Positions 11,417-23,100 of a stretch of DNA of 64,000 nucleotides are shown here, piece by piece. A model generated the notes under the pieces. The model was not told where the DNA came from, made no database searches, and saw only the letters and a program-made list of their open reading frames with translations. Position numbers and translations under genes: made by a program. Origin of the DNA: Limnanthes douglasii subsp. nivea (lineage: Eukaryota > Streptophyta > Magnoliopsida > Brassicales > Limnanthaceae); NCBI GenBank assembly GCA_036936605.1, contig JAUPFV010000001.1:70451910-70515909 (forward strand), written 5' to 3'. Position 1 is the stretch's first letter, and the number at the start of each line of letters is the position of its first letter.

Positions 11417-12134
11417 CTATTCTTCGTTTATACAAACTGCCCCTAACGTCCGTGGAGCCAGTGCTGTGGCATAACATTCTCTTGCAATCTTTTGGCTGCT
11501 CCAAACAATTCCCACTTGTCCTTGAACATCATATTTCAAACATTGGTGGACTGTAGAGGACACTGCATGCATCCTAGACAGCCAAGACCTCCCTAGAATA
11601 GCATTATAACAAGTGGGATAATCCACCACAATAAAAAGTATTCTAACCATCTTCTTAAAAGGGCTATTGCCCAACAAAACTTCCTCTTCGAACTCCTCGA
11701 TCACATCTGCTGAGCTTCCATTGAAACCCACAATTGATCTGTCTGAACGTTGAATTACGGCTGGATTTTTCATTTTCTTGTAAGAGGTTAAAAAGAGGAT
11801 ATTTGCTGAACTCCCAGTATCCACCAAGATTCGTCTCATGTCATTGCCACCAATGGATGCTCCTATGACAACAGCATCTTCATGAGGGCCAGCTATATCC
11901 CTTAAGTCATCCTCATCGAAAACAATATAAGGAAAAGGAATTTGTGATTGATAGGAGGTCATGCCTCCTTCCAGTTGGGTAGCTAAAGTATGAACGTGCC
12001 TCTTCCTCGAAGAAGCAGTAAGAGCTGTCATAGTATCCCCCCCGAAAATTGTGAGTGACTCTAATAAGCCTGGAAACTATTTCAAAATGTTCCTCAATGG
12101 TACCCACTCTATTTCGGGTTGGATCAGGATCCAA
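11417..12134 (-). pseudogene. Gypsy aspartic protease region
   Basis: The 204-codon stretch 12031-11417 contains the catalytic ILVDTGSSANILFL and the flap and downstream region VVDYPTCYNAILGRSWL, ending in ARECYATAL. This is the Tat-style protease, following IVFDEDDLRDI. An overlapping frame (12134-11913) encodes the gag-protease linker DPDPTRNRVGTIEEHFEIV, so the reading frame shifts at this junction. The catalytic Asp-Thr-Gly is intact, but the enzyme cannot be made as part of an intact polyprotein. Confidence 0.85.
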
Positions 12135-12149
12135 GTACTCTGATTTCTA

Positions 12150-13750
12150 CATCAAATCTTTCGATTATAATCATAGCTCCCTCCGGAGCAGCATTGCTCG
12201 GACCAACCCGATGAGCATTATCAGGCCTATTTCCTCCTCTTCTTTTGACATATGCCCCCAGTTTTCCTCTTTCAATTAAGTTCTGAATTTCTTGTTTTAA
12301 AGCGATACAGTCGTCAGTGGTATAGCCAGTATCATTATGATACTGACAAAAGGAATTATTACGATGTTCCCTAGGAATTGCAGTGCAGCCAACCTCCTAT
12401 AGTGTACTTCTTCCTTTGTTTTGTCATAAATGGTGGCCATACTTTCTTTTAACTCTGCAAACCACTCCGGTTGAACCCAAGTCCCTCTCTTATTTCTTGA
12501 TTGTTGACTCCGGGCAGGCGCAGCTGGCTGAGATTGAGCTTTAGCTCTGTTATGTCCCTGCCCGGTCTCCCTTGCCTTGTTCCCGGACTGATTTTGGTTG
12601 GGGTTTGGTACAACTGGGGCAGACCTTACTTGCATGTGCACCCTAGTTTTCTTTGTTTCATCAACGTTGATTTGTTTTCCGACCTGATTCAGTAGACCTC
12701 CCCAAGTCATGGCTTTCTTTCTGGTCACTGAATCAGCTAAATTTCCAGGGTTTAAGCCCTGCCTCAAAGATGGTATGGCTACTTGCTCGAAGCAATCAGC
12801 CAACCCGTTTTTGGTGTTCACAAAACGACTTATGTATTCTTTCAGTGACTCGTTTGGTTCTTGGGCACAATGGATTATTGTGTCCCATTGCCTTTCAATT
12901 CCTTACTCCCAACAAATTGCCTTCGAAAGGCCACCCAAAAGGTATCAAAATTTCTGATGCAACCTTGTGGTAGGCTGTTATACCACTTCAGAGCGCTCCC
13001 CGTAAAGTATTGGGAGAATGCTCTACAGAGCAACTTGTCGTCATCGTCGAAATTCATCATGAAGTTTTTAAATTGCTCCAAGTGGTTGTCCGGATCTTTA
13101 CTGTCATCGTATTTCTCCATTTTTGTGCTATCGAACCTCTTAGGGAGGTTTCCAAACAGAATCTTGGAAGACAATGGAGATTGTCTCCAATTCCGGCCAC
13201 GACTGAAAATAGTATCCTCATTGGGAGTTGCGAAGATACCTGGTTCATCGTGGAAGGCAAAAGGATCCACCAGCATCCGGTCCACATGCCTCCGGCTGTG
13301 AGATGATCCTTTGCCTATATTTCTCTTTAATTTCCCATGTCTATCCCTTTTCCTTGAATACTTTTTAATAAATTTTTTCTTCTTTTTAGATCGGCCCTCA
13401 TCACTGCTAGAGGATAAGGACTCTTCAACTCTATCCTCGTCCGAGGAGCTATCAGAAGATTCTGAGTCTAAGTCAGAACTCTCCACTGGCTTAGACCGGT
13501 GAGACTTGTTGGAGCTAGCATTGGTCTTCTTGGTACTCACATGAGTCTTCGAAGGATCATGCTCTCTAGGGTAGTCGGTATGATGAGCAACTGATGTTTT
13601 TGACTTCTCTTTCATGCCCATCTTTGCCTTTTCTTCCCTCAGAGCTTCTATCTCGCCCTTTAATCTATCACGCTCCTCGCTGGTATATTCATCATTCTCA
13701 CCTACCACTTCAAGCAAAGCTGGTGGTACTTCCTGGGCATCCAGATTCAT
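12150..13750 (-). pseudogene. Gypsy gag, frameshifted twice
   Basis: The first piece (13750-12875, 291 codons) has a charged N-terminal half and a retrotransposon-gag core (FTGSALKWYNSLPQGCI, FRRQFVGS). The frame breaks near 12885. Continuation as TIIHCAQEPNESLKEYISRF leads into the second piece (12821-12297). A second frame change near 12390 is needed to recover the nucleic-acid-binding motif CQYHNDTGYTTDDC, which resembles the C..H...GH.T..C form seen in this gag type. The protein would form the virus-like particle core in the cytoplasm. Two frameshifts show it is inactive. Confidence 0.85.
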
Positions 13751-13802
13751 TCGGACTGATTTTTTCTAATGGTTTCGAATGCTTGATTCAGGCACCGTCG
13801 TG

Positions 13803-13820
13803 CTCCCACTGTGGTCGCCA
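13803..13820 (-). other. Gypsy primer-binding site
   Basis: On the minus strand, three bases inside the 5' LTR, the sequence is TGGCGACCACAGTGGGAG. Position and the initial TGG fit a primer-binding site for the 3' end of a tRNA. Which tRNA it pairs with was not determined; Arg is possible. Confidence 0.7.
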
Positions 13821-13823
13821 ATT

Positions 13824-14231
13824 TGGTGTGGTTTATTTTCGTCTGAGGGTAAGTTTGTAATTTTTGTTTAGAGTTATGTAGAAGTTTGTGAGTATTTAAT
13901 ATTTGGGTAGAGCGTAGAGGGAGAATTAAGCAGCCTGGTTGTATTTAATTTTCATTACCCTCATTTAATGTTGGTGGTTGGGTATTTATACTCTTACATT
14001 TGGGCCTTATGGGCTTTCGAGTCATGTTTAATGGACCTGGGTCAAGTTTAAGGACCCACGAGCTCTTAGTAGGAGAGCAGGCAGCTTAGTCAAGAAATGA
14101 TTAGGTTTTAAGTACTTTAGTTCTGTTTGAACAGTCCAATGGATGATGGTATCCATATTGCCACCGTCCGGTTAGGTAGACATTGTCCGAACTGACCCTG
14201 TCCGATCTGCTAACGAGATCCGGACTCATCA
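13824..14231 (-). repeat. Gypsy 5' LTR (408 bp)
   Basis: Partner of 4477-4884 and a homologue of the solo LTR at 47288-47655. Ends are TGGTGTGG and CTCATCA on the plus strand, followed by the ATAAA target duplication at 14232-14236. Confidence 0.92.
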
Positions 14232-14236
14232 ATAAA

Positions 14237-16100
14237 GTAACGCATTATATTGATAGATTTAACTTAAAAGCCATTTCCCATATCGGAATGCGAGAGTATG
14301 CTTCGTGCCTTGTCACAAAATGATTTGTTTATTCTTTTTGTGACCTCACTATGTTTGTGGTGTTCAAGAACAAGTGCAGTAGTGCACTATTCCCTCAGCT
14401 TCACAGAACGCGTTGAACTCACGAAAGCAATATTCTAACCCATTATATATCATAAGACGTTTGATTTTTCTTCATGTTTACTTCTCAATCATCTTCTTCC
14501 ATTGAAAAAGGTTGAATATGCTTCATATTTCTTTTTGAGAAAGTAAGCGCACATCATCCTTAAATAATCATCAATCAAACTCATATAGTATATGGCTCAA
14601 TTCTTCGATGGAATTTTGTTTGGGCCCTAAAGATCTAAGTGAATGCAGTCTACTGTCTATTTAGTTTTTCTTACAGCCGATTTGTTGAATTTGACTCTAG
14701 TTTGTTTACCAAGCAGAGTGCTCACAAAATCCCAATGATTCTGCTTTATACTCTTTCAACAAATCTCTATTTCCCAAAACAGCTAATCCTCTGTCACTCA
14801 TGTGACCAAGACACCAATGCCACAACTTATTTTGATCCTACCTACTTTGGCTATTACTCTCTGATGATGCTACTGTAGTATCTCCCATAACGAAACTCCC
14901 CTGAAGAATATAAAGCCTTTTATGCAACTTGCCTTTCATACACACCATTGAGCCTTTTGTCACATTTATTACATCGTCTTCTGCACGGTACTTATAACCC
15001 CGAAAGTCAAGTGTACCAATAGATATCATATATATTTTTAACCCATGAACATGCCAACGCGTCAGGATTTTAACATGCCACCCATGTTAACGATACGACT
15101 AACAAACAACGAATGAGTATCCCTAAATATAAAGTTCTCTGCATTGTCTTGTAAGAATCGAAGCACTGCTTAAACTGACATATATGATATGTAGTGCCAA
15201 TATCGAGTACTCAAGAGTTTTTCCCACAGTCTTAACTCACGTAAAATACATCTCATGTACCATTGTTTTCACTATCATCAAAATCGTTCACACCTTCAGT
15301 AATGTTTGCTGCATTTTCCTTTTAATTTCTTTTTCTACCATTTAGTTTTGGACAATCTCTCCTATAATGACCCTGCTCATCACATTCGTAAGAGTTTGAA
15401 TTCTTTACTTTTGATTTGGAACTCCAGTTCTTCATTTCTGAAAAACTCATTTTGCTTCTAAATATTCTCATAGTCATAAGACCTTTCCCGTCTGCCTGAT
15501 TATCTGGCTGCAACTATCTCAAATCTTTTGACATCAGCGCTCCTTTGAAATCTGCTAGCGATAACTTATCCATATCACACATTATGGTATCTATAAAATT
15601 TTAAGAGGGAGCTGGTATTAATCTCAAGACAAATAAAGCTTGATCCTCATCCTAAATGTTGATATAATCTCATCCAAGTCCATTATAATTTATTTAAAAT
15701 TATCTAAGTGTTGCTTATGTGTATACCTTCTTTCAATGTGAAATCATACAAGTGTTTCTTCACGTATAACCGGTTTACCATTGATTTCTTTGAGTAAAGT
15801 TCTCCCAACTTCTTAAATGCGCAGGAAACACCCTTCTTACCACTAATCTTGTGAAAAACATTGTCTGTCACACTCATTAGAATCCAACATAAAGCCTTTC
15901 TTTTAAGATCTTGCTTCTCATCTTTTTTTCCTCTATTCTGGTAACTTATTATCCACAACCTTCCACAACCCTTGCATTATTAATGAAGATTTCAGCTTAA
16001 TCTTCCACAATGCAAAGCTGGATCCCCCATCAAATTTATTAATCTTGTATTTTGTTGTTGTAGAAGTCATTATGAAACCCTAACTGCAAAACCTAATTTC
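14237..16100 (-). pseudogene. Copia A gag, protease and integrase N-terminal half
   Basis: Read on the minus strand: gag fragments at 15958-15704 and a zinc knuckle at about 15400-15340 (ECDEQGHYRRDC, with the first Cys changed to Ser). Next come a protease remnant near 15200, where VLDIGTTYHIC stands in place of D-S-G, and a GAG-pre-integrase stretch at 15029-14838 (GSMVCMKGKLHKRLYILQGS). This is followed by LWHWCLGHMSDRGLAVL with the integrase zinc-binding histidines. The integrase core then decays toward the gypsy insertion point. Multiple stops are present. It continues at 4471 and below after the nested gypsy element is removed. Confidence 0.82.
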
Positions 16101-16109
16101 ACAACCAAA

Positions 16110-16121
16110 GCTCTGATACCA
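16110..16121 (-). other. Copia A primer-binding site (initiator-Met tRNA)
   Basis: The minus strand reads TGGTATCAGAGC two bases inside the 5' LTR. This matches the complement of the plant initiator methionine tRNA 3' end, the usual copia primer. Confidence 0.88.
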
Positions 16122-16123
16122 AT

Positions 16124-16541
16124 TGTTAGTATTTACTATGCACTGTATCACTAATTCCCAAGCATGTAATAAAATAAAAAATATAAAAGAAAAGAACACG
16201 TGATTTAACGTAGTTCGACAAATGTCTATGTCTAGGGGCACCGCCAGAGAAAAGTGTTTCACTACGATAGAAAAGGGATACATATTTCAGATCAACTTTG
16301 TGTAGCCTTAGTAATCATATATATAGAGAATAAATGGACTTACTAGATAAGGGTCTTAATGGGATCATATACACAAAACTGTTCATGACAGAAAACTGTT
16401 CTGTCAAACACGATACATTGTGAATATATTATTCGACTCATACTCAACATGCAAAGTACTTAAAGCGCAACATATAAATAGTGTATATTTCCAAATAAAT
16501 ATATTTAACGTTGAATGTGGAATCTTTCCTCACTATCAACA
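16124..16541 (-). repeat. Copia A 5' LTR (418 bp)
   Basis: On the plus strand it runs from TGTTAGTATTTAC to CACTATCAACA, with TG...CA ends and short inverted termini (TGTT/AACA). It includes a transcribed-region motif TTTAACGTAGTTCGAC shared with other copia LTRs and with copia D in this window. Its far end matches the 3' LTR remnant at 2140-2257. Confidence 0.82.
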
Positions 16542-17917
16542 CTTACACTGGTAAATGATCGATGCGAGCCATTTTGATTAATAATTCCCATTCTAAACCT
16601 AAAACACCAAATGTGGTAAATGTGACATACACAAATCAATTCGATGAAGCATAACTTATACTATTATTTGTGGCGTGAAATCTTAATCTTCTAAGATCCT
16701 TTTTAGAAGGTATTTTGAACATGATTTATTACTATGATAGATAACACATTCACCAAAGTGGATGGATTAATTTTTTTTGAAAAAGTATGTAGTCTTTGTC
16801 ATACCTACTATAGAGTTTTTCCCTTTGAAAAGGATCTAAATTCAGTGATTATTAGACAATGAAAATATTATTTGCTTATTTGTTCTTTCTTTTATTGTTA
16901 GGTTAAGGGGAAAGTTAACGGTTTCAGTTATATATTTTTGGTCATTTATTTGTTTCACATCAAGACTTATGGAAAAATACTGATTTATCTTACATACGGA
17001 AAATGTTTTATCTTCTTTCATATCACATCCGATTTATTATAATTTTAGGATCAAAGTCTTAAGCAATTCATTCTCGTTTAACTAATATGTATTTAGTAGA
17101 ATTATTACTCAATCATCCTTTCTTTAATGGTTTCTCCAATGGTTTTTTGAACAAGTGAATGAAGGAGTTTAACTAATTTAAACGTACTAAAATTAAAGTA
17201 ACTTATCGTAAAATAAAGTCGTAACAAAATCATGCCATAAAAAAATACTAAAAGTTTACAAGAAAGAATATACAAAAATAATTTAAGTATTCTGAAAAAT
17301 GAAAAATAGATAACTTAGGACTTAAAATACTGAAACAATGATAACTTAGCAATCGAGAAACTGAAACAAAAATAATTTAACGATACTATAGATTTATTTA
17401 TGTACATTTTCATCGGATTTATTTCTTCCTTCTCAGTTTCGTAGTCAATCTGAGCCTCATTTATAGCTCATTTCTCTTAGTTGTTATTTGGTCATGCACT
17501 TGACCTGAATTGTTTCTCAGTTAAAATAACAGTGACCAAGAGATTAAACAGCTGAAATTCATTATGGCATTCCTTATCGTTGAGGTTGAAGACCAAGTGT
17601 AGCCATTGCGTCTTTAGATACCCACCTAATTTTAACCTCATTTAGACGTAATGGAACTTTTTGCGACTCAATATTCCCTACCATAGAGATAGTACAACAA
17701 GCATAATATTGCCTTCTAATAAATGTTTACCTCATTTTTTGTGATAGGGTTTCTTCAGTTTTATGACGACTTTTTTAAAGTATTTCATCTTCGACATAAG
17801 TACACACATACATAATTTTTTTCTAGGAGGTGAGTTTTCACGGTTAAAGTTTTATAAGAGTGAAGCGTACATTTATTGATCTTTAGCCGATGATAGCATA
17901 ATCCAGATACAGCTATC
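16542..17917. other. No gene recognised
   Basis: AT-rich flank of copia A. No ORF with a recognisable domain, RNA gene or tandem repeat was found. Confidence 0.6.
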
Positions 17918-18380
17918 AATATTTGACATGAGTAAGTTGTGGATAACATAATAACCTTAACCAATATGTTCGAGACACCTATTGGATAAGACTAACGCAA
18001 CCCCCGGGGTATGTAAGTATAAACCCATGTGATAACTATCAGAAAAATTTAGGAGTTGAGAACCAAGAATAGGTGTTTAGATATAGTCTTATCCAAAATT
18101 TTACTATATAAGACACTCGAACAAGACCTGCCAATATTAAACACGTGTAAGTTTTGGATAACATAACCCTTTTAGCGAATCTGTTAGCGACACCTATTGG
18201 ATAAGACTAACTCAACCCCTGAAATATACTAGGATAAACCCATGTGATGAGTATCAGTTAAATTTGAGGATTGTAATCCAAAAAATATGTGTTAACATAT
18301 AGTGTTGTCCTGACTTTACCTGATAATTCAATCGAAATAGACTTATCAATATTCGACACGTGTACACTATGGATACTATA
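17918..18380. repeat. Tandem satellite, period 214-215 bp
   Basis: Units start with CAATATT(T/A/C) near 17918, 18132 and 18347, giving spacings of 214 and 215 bp. Shared blocks include GGATAACATAA, CACCTATTGGATAAGACTAA and AACCCATGTGAT. There are two full units and the beginning of a third. Units differ by roughly 20% by eye, so the array is old. Confidence 0.85.
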
Positions 18381-19249
18381 CAATTTAAAAAAATCGAGGT
18401 TAATAAAATTCATAATATTAGTAAATAACAACACGTAAATATTAGATAAAACTAGTAAATAACAAAATATAAACATCAAACTCGCATATAACGAAATATC
18501 TGTAACAAAAAAACATGTAGTTCAATCAACAACGATGTTAGTGCGCAAGTCTGAAGTACTCAAGTAGATTTTTATATTGCTGCTTCATAGTCAAGTGAGG
18601 ATACATTGCTTCCATATGATTTAATATTCGGCTTGAACCAGCTAGTGGTTTTCTTCTGTGTGTTTCATATGATCAAAAGATACTATTATCTGCATCATAA
18701 TCTTGCTGCAATCTTTCTTTTCAAAATCCTTTAGTGAGATTTTCTTTTGGTTTCAAAAGTATGGTTTTGCGTAAAAAAATGGATTAGTACAAATTTTCTT
18801 TTTTATTATTATTTTAGATTTTTTTGTAGGCACTTTGATGTGTATCTATATAGTGGAACATTATCTATCCATGATCTTTCCTATCATCTTGAGTTTTGGG
18901 AGGTTTTGTGGCATTTAGTGAAAAATATTTTTACCTCAAGATCATTATAGATCTTATGGTCGTAAAGCAAATTTAGAATAATCGTTGCAAAATCGACTTG
19001 TCAATAAATTAAATGATAGACTTAATGCTAATTAATATATTTTTTCAATATTTTTTATTGACTTTTAGGATATTTTCAACCTATTTTATGCACCTTTCGT
19101 ACACACCATAACCGTTAATGCAATAAGTTGGTTGATAGAAATTGATATAGTTTGGTATAAGATATTCTAAATAGAAAATTATATTATCACAATAATTAGG
19201 AGAACAACAGAAAAAATATACCAAGATTGCCCAAGAAATAACTGTTGAA
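18381..19249. other. No gene recognised
   Basis: AT-rich sequence with short ORFs that show no known motif. Confidence 0.6.
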
Positions 19250-20160
19250 ATTAAATTAAACATTTATGATACTTTGTTTAGGATCTATAAATATTTGTAC
19301 TTTTTAGAGTTCTAGGAGATTGGATTTTTACCAAGATGAACAACATAAGCATTGGTGGAGCAATAAATTTCTTTATCTCTCGCTCAATCAACATTAGAAA
19401 AGGCTTGTAAAGTAAGAGAGGTAGCTTATAATTTATATAAACTATGATTATATTATTTGTAAAATACAAATCTTTGTAAACAATACCAACAAGATAACAT
19501 AATATTCGTTTGATAAAAGTAAAATATTTCATTGTGACACAATGCATATATTAAGAAAACTTGTTAACAATTGTTATTAACCAATTTTAAAGCTTGTCCC
19601 CTCCCCCCATTACCTAACAATACTCAGTGATATTAAAAATAATAGAACTCGAGGTGAGCATAAGAGTGGAACACGTGGGTATGGTAGTGAGAACAATCTT
19701 TGATTTTTGCATCTTGATTTGAGTGCAAAGATCAATGATATATCTCTTTTGTGAGAGTAACAAACGAGAAGAGAAATCGAGGTAAGCATGGGAGTGGAGC
19801 ACATGGGTATGGGAGTGAGAACAATCTTTGATTTTTGTATCTTCTTTTAACTGAGAAGATCAATGATATATCTCTTTTGTGAGACTAAGAAACCATGGTG
19901 TTTTTGGATAACTTCCACAACCCTAAACTAAGTGAGGAAAATAACGTATGTGATGAGACATTGTTGAGAAATAATAAAAATTAAATGGTTAAGGTACTAA
20001 TGTCTCATTTGAGATTAAACCATCAACATAAACAGCAAGATACATGATATAGTCATTATTATGAAAACAAAAAAAGATGTATTAACATATGAATTTTGAA
20101 AACCAAATTCAAAAATGAAGGTTAGGAGTTCATGATACCACGCCTAAAGGGGTTGTTTCA
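19250..20160 (-). pseudogene. Copia C RT and RNase H ruins
   Basis: On the minus strand, 20140-20000 reads as copia RT in shifting frames: WYHEL, FGFQNSYVNTSFFVF and YLAVYVDGLI, a damaged YVDDLI. At 19547-19255 the RNase H entry KYFTFIKRILCYLVG is followed by STNAYVVHLGKNPIS and a stop where Trp is expected. Between them lies the 128-bp tandem duplication at 19650. No LTRs could be assigned. This is a different copia family from A and D. Confidence 0.7.
19650..19893. repeat. Tandem duplication, period 128 bp
   Basis: Two copies begin with CGAGGT(G/A)AGCAT at 19650 and 19778. They share GTGAGAACAATCTTTGATTT and CAATGATATATCTCTTTTGT. The divergence is modest, mostly transitions, and it lies within the copia C ruins. 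Confidence 0.85.
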
Positions 20161-23100
20161 TATAATAAATTGATTTGATGAGTTTTCATAAACAAAAAGG
20201 GTTGTATTATCAATAAATCTCGGTAGATATTTATTACACTTTCATTATCAATACTAATGACTCTCATAACACCCTTATCACCATCAATGTTGTTGCATAA
20301 ACCCCTCCAAAACTCACATCTGCTAACCCACTCTCATTGAAATTAAAATTCACGATTCTCTTTATCAGTAATGACCTCTTAGGATATGTAGATGATACTA
20401 ACTTATCTTTCCTCGACCACTCTTATACTATTTTTTAAAAAATCAAACATATCATATGGAACCGACATGACTAATTGATCTTGAATGCTTTTATTGGCTC
20501 CATATACTATACCACCATACTATTTTTTGCACAAGTTAAAAAAACATGTGGAGCATTGCCTATCCTAGCCACCACCTACACCGCCCCTTCTCATGGCCAC
20601 ATTAAACGAGTCACAAACCACTTCAAATGATCACCAGAGGTTGTTTCAAAATATTTCAAGTTAAAAGGAGACGAACTTGTCATTCTCGTCAAACCACTAT
20701 ATGTAAAATATATCACTAAAATAGATACTTGATGGTCTCGGCAATGAATATAAAAAAATCTAATATATGTTGTCCAAGTAAAATACATGGCTATAATATT
20801 TGAGGAGCTACATGAGAAGTTACTTAATTTTTAAGCCTCGTATATCACCTTAAAACTAGACTTCCTTTAGTTTCCTATCCTTATTGATCCAACGAGCATA
20901 AAACCATCACTTTGGCACTCTAAAGACCACCAAAAAAGGTATACTCCCACCCAAACTAGAGGTCAAATCACACATTAAGTAAATTTCTCATCTTGGCCAT
21001 ACTTGGGTTATTGCCATATTTGCGAGATACAAGAACATCAATAAAATATATGCCCCTCATTTTGACTTGTCATAATCACGACATCCAAAATATCGTCTCA
21101 TGCTTCAACCACTCACTTTACCACCTAATGGAAACTAATGACACATTATGCATCCAATAAGCCCGACCACACATCTTGGCTCATGGAAGGTAAAGTGTCT
21201 CACCCTATTATTAATAGTCTACACAATCCTTTTATGCCTGCTTCATACAGTCGCTTTGATATTATGATTAATGATTTAGCAGATCTCTTCATCACCCATA
21301 CATGTTCTGCTGCTATCCCTTAAAACTAACATGACTTTTGAATTAAATAATTTTCCATGTTCCACTATGAAAAATTATCTTATTTATATATGTGAGATTC
21401 GCACCTAAAATATTTTCTCATTGGGTTCTTATCAACTAATATTCTTGTAAAGGATATTTGTAAGAGGGAAACAATACTGTAGGAGAAACTAAATATGGTT
21501 TTTATAAATGATTGGTATATTCATCCTTGATTTTCTTTTCTAACACCAAAACATCTTTATCTGTGTGGCATCAAAGTTTAAAACGCCCACTATTAAATAT
21601 TCTGTAACAAATTATTTTTAAAAATAAACTGACTTCTAATTTTTATTTCCCAATAAATTTTCATGTAAATATTGTTGAAGTAATAAAAATCATAAATTAT
21701 CATTCTATGAGTAAACTAATTATATATTATCAACCCCGTTAAACTACTATCTTTGATATTATAACATGAAAAATATTCTCTATTAACTAACTTATTATAT
21801 TTAATTTATTATCTTTATTATTAATAAGCATGATGTAATTGATTGAGCTAAGTATGATTAAAATAATTCATATAGATATTATGTATTAGTAAAAACTTCC
21901 ATTTATGCACAAAATATTTATTTTTAATTCTGAAACTCGTGTGGCTCATCACAACATGCATGCAGCTTGTTCCGGCATATTATTCCAGTGTTACTATGTA
22001 TCATTCTCGAGCCACGTTGTGTTTCCATTGGGTCATATTATTATATTTAATATGGCCCATAGTGACGCGCTATTCTAGTGCCATATCATGTCATTCATGG
22101 GTCACAGATTGCCAACACGGCGCTACAATGTGTCATCTTTGGGCCAAAATGTGCCATTTTTGGTCATCTTCCGCCAACGATGAGGTCACTGATTTCTAAA
22201 ACATATTTTTTATATTTTTTTATAATATTTTGAATCTTTTTGAGATTTTATGTTATGTTACCCCATTTTTTATACATATATATAGGTTAGATATTTAGTT
22301 GTGATGTATATCTGTATCTTTTTTATATAATTTACGGGATGTAAAATTACGTTTCACCAATTATATGCATTTTTTGAAGCATGTTAGTGATGTTATGAAT
22401 GCATGCCTCCAAGATACATGTTAAGACCGTGAGATATACAGAATGTCCACGGGTTGTTTGCTTTAAGTTTACAATTTGAATTATAATTATCTCTGTTAAT
22501 ATATAAGAGACTTTTTATGATATTTTAGATCCTATTGCTTGTTCTAAATGTTTATGTTGTGGTTAAATGCAATAGAATCATTCCTTTCAGTTTTGGGGAT
22601 TGTTTCTCTCTATGAGTTGCACATAATAACTTCATATATTTATTTTCTAGAATTTATCTATAACCTATATATATATATATGGTTAAAGTGGTCGATACTA
22701 GTGAGGCATATAGGAAAGAAGTTAAACTCATGCAGTGAACAATAATTATCTGGATAAGTTTGCCCAAATTAAGTTTATGCACACATTTTCAGAAGAGTGA
22801 GAAAATTGTTGCATGATGTTATTGTCACGTTCACAAGCCTCATACTCATACATAACTAGACTTTAATGTTGGATGATTTTGGTCAATTATGCACAATATA
22901 GCTAGATTGGACCATAATGTTTGGTTATTTTCATATGCGGTCATGAACCAACACTAATTTCCTTACAAATTGTTCTCTATAAGTAATTTAAAATGTATTG
23001 GTCCAAATTTCTCTGCCAACGATTACGATGAGTCATGTGAATGCATATCTGAATTTAAAACTGTTGAAATTCAACCATTTATGTTGTTTTATGCAATAAT

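Larger units (their letters stand above)
4477..14231 (-). mobile_element. Ty3/gypsy Tat-lineage LTR retrotransposon (9755 bp)
   Basis: Two 408-bp LTRs (4477-4884 and 13824-14231) bound the element. Both run from TGGTGTGGTTT on the plus strand to a terminal CTCATCA or CTCATTA. A perfect 5-bp target duplication, ATAAA, flanks it at 4472-4476 and 14232-14236. The internal order on the minus strand is primer site, gag, protease, RT, RNase H, integrase, then a separate plus-strand gene, polypurine tract and 3' LTR. RT-RH-IN order gives gypsy; protease style and the reversed extra gene suggest the Tat lineage. By eye the LTRs differ at about 21 of 408 positions (about 95% identical). Frameshifts, a nonsense codon and a deletion in pol make it non-autonomous. 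Confidence 0.93.
2140..16541 (-). mobile_element. Ty1/copia element A, split by a nested gypsy element
   Basis: One minus-strand copia element is present in two halves. RNase H, RT and the integrase C-terminal part lie at 2470-4471. The integrase N-terminal half, protease, gag, primer site and 5' LTR lie at 14237-16541. Removing 4477-14231 and one ATAAA copy brings the halves together inside the integrase, where the translation reads around the FINRSP motif. The remaining element is about 4.6 kb, a normal copia length. All ORFs carry stops and frameshifts, the 3' LTR is only a remnant, and the element is dead. The order GAG-PR-IN-RT-RH establishes copia. Confidence 0.88.

Noticed and set aside
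11332..13860. Plus-strand ORFs across gypsy gag and RT, some over 80 codons
   Set aside because: Minus-strand translations give recognisable gag, protease and RT; the plus-strand frames have no motifs and overlap them entirely.
21939..22199. 86-codon ORF with repeated Cys/His/Trp pattern as a zinc-binding protein
   Set aside because: The pattern arises from decayed short DNA repeats, and the spacing of Cys and His does not fit a known finger.
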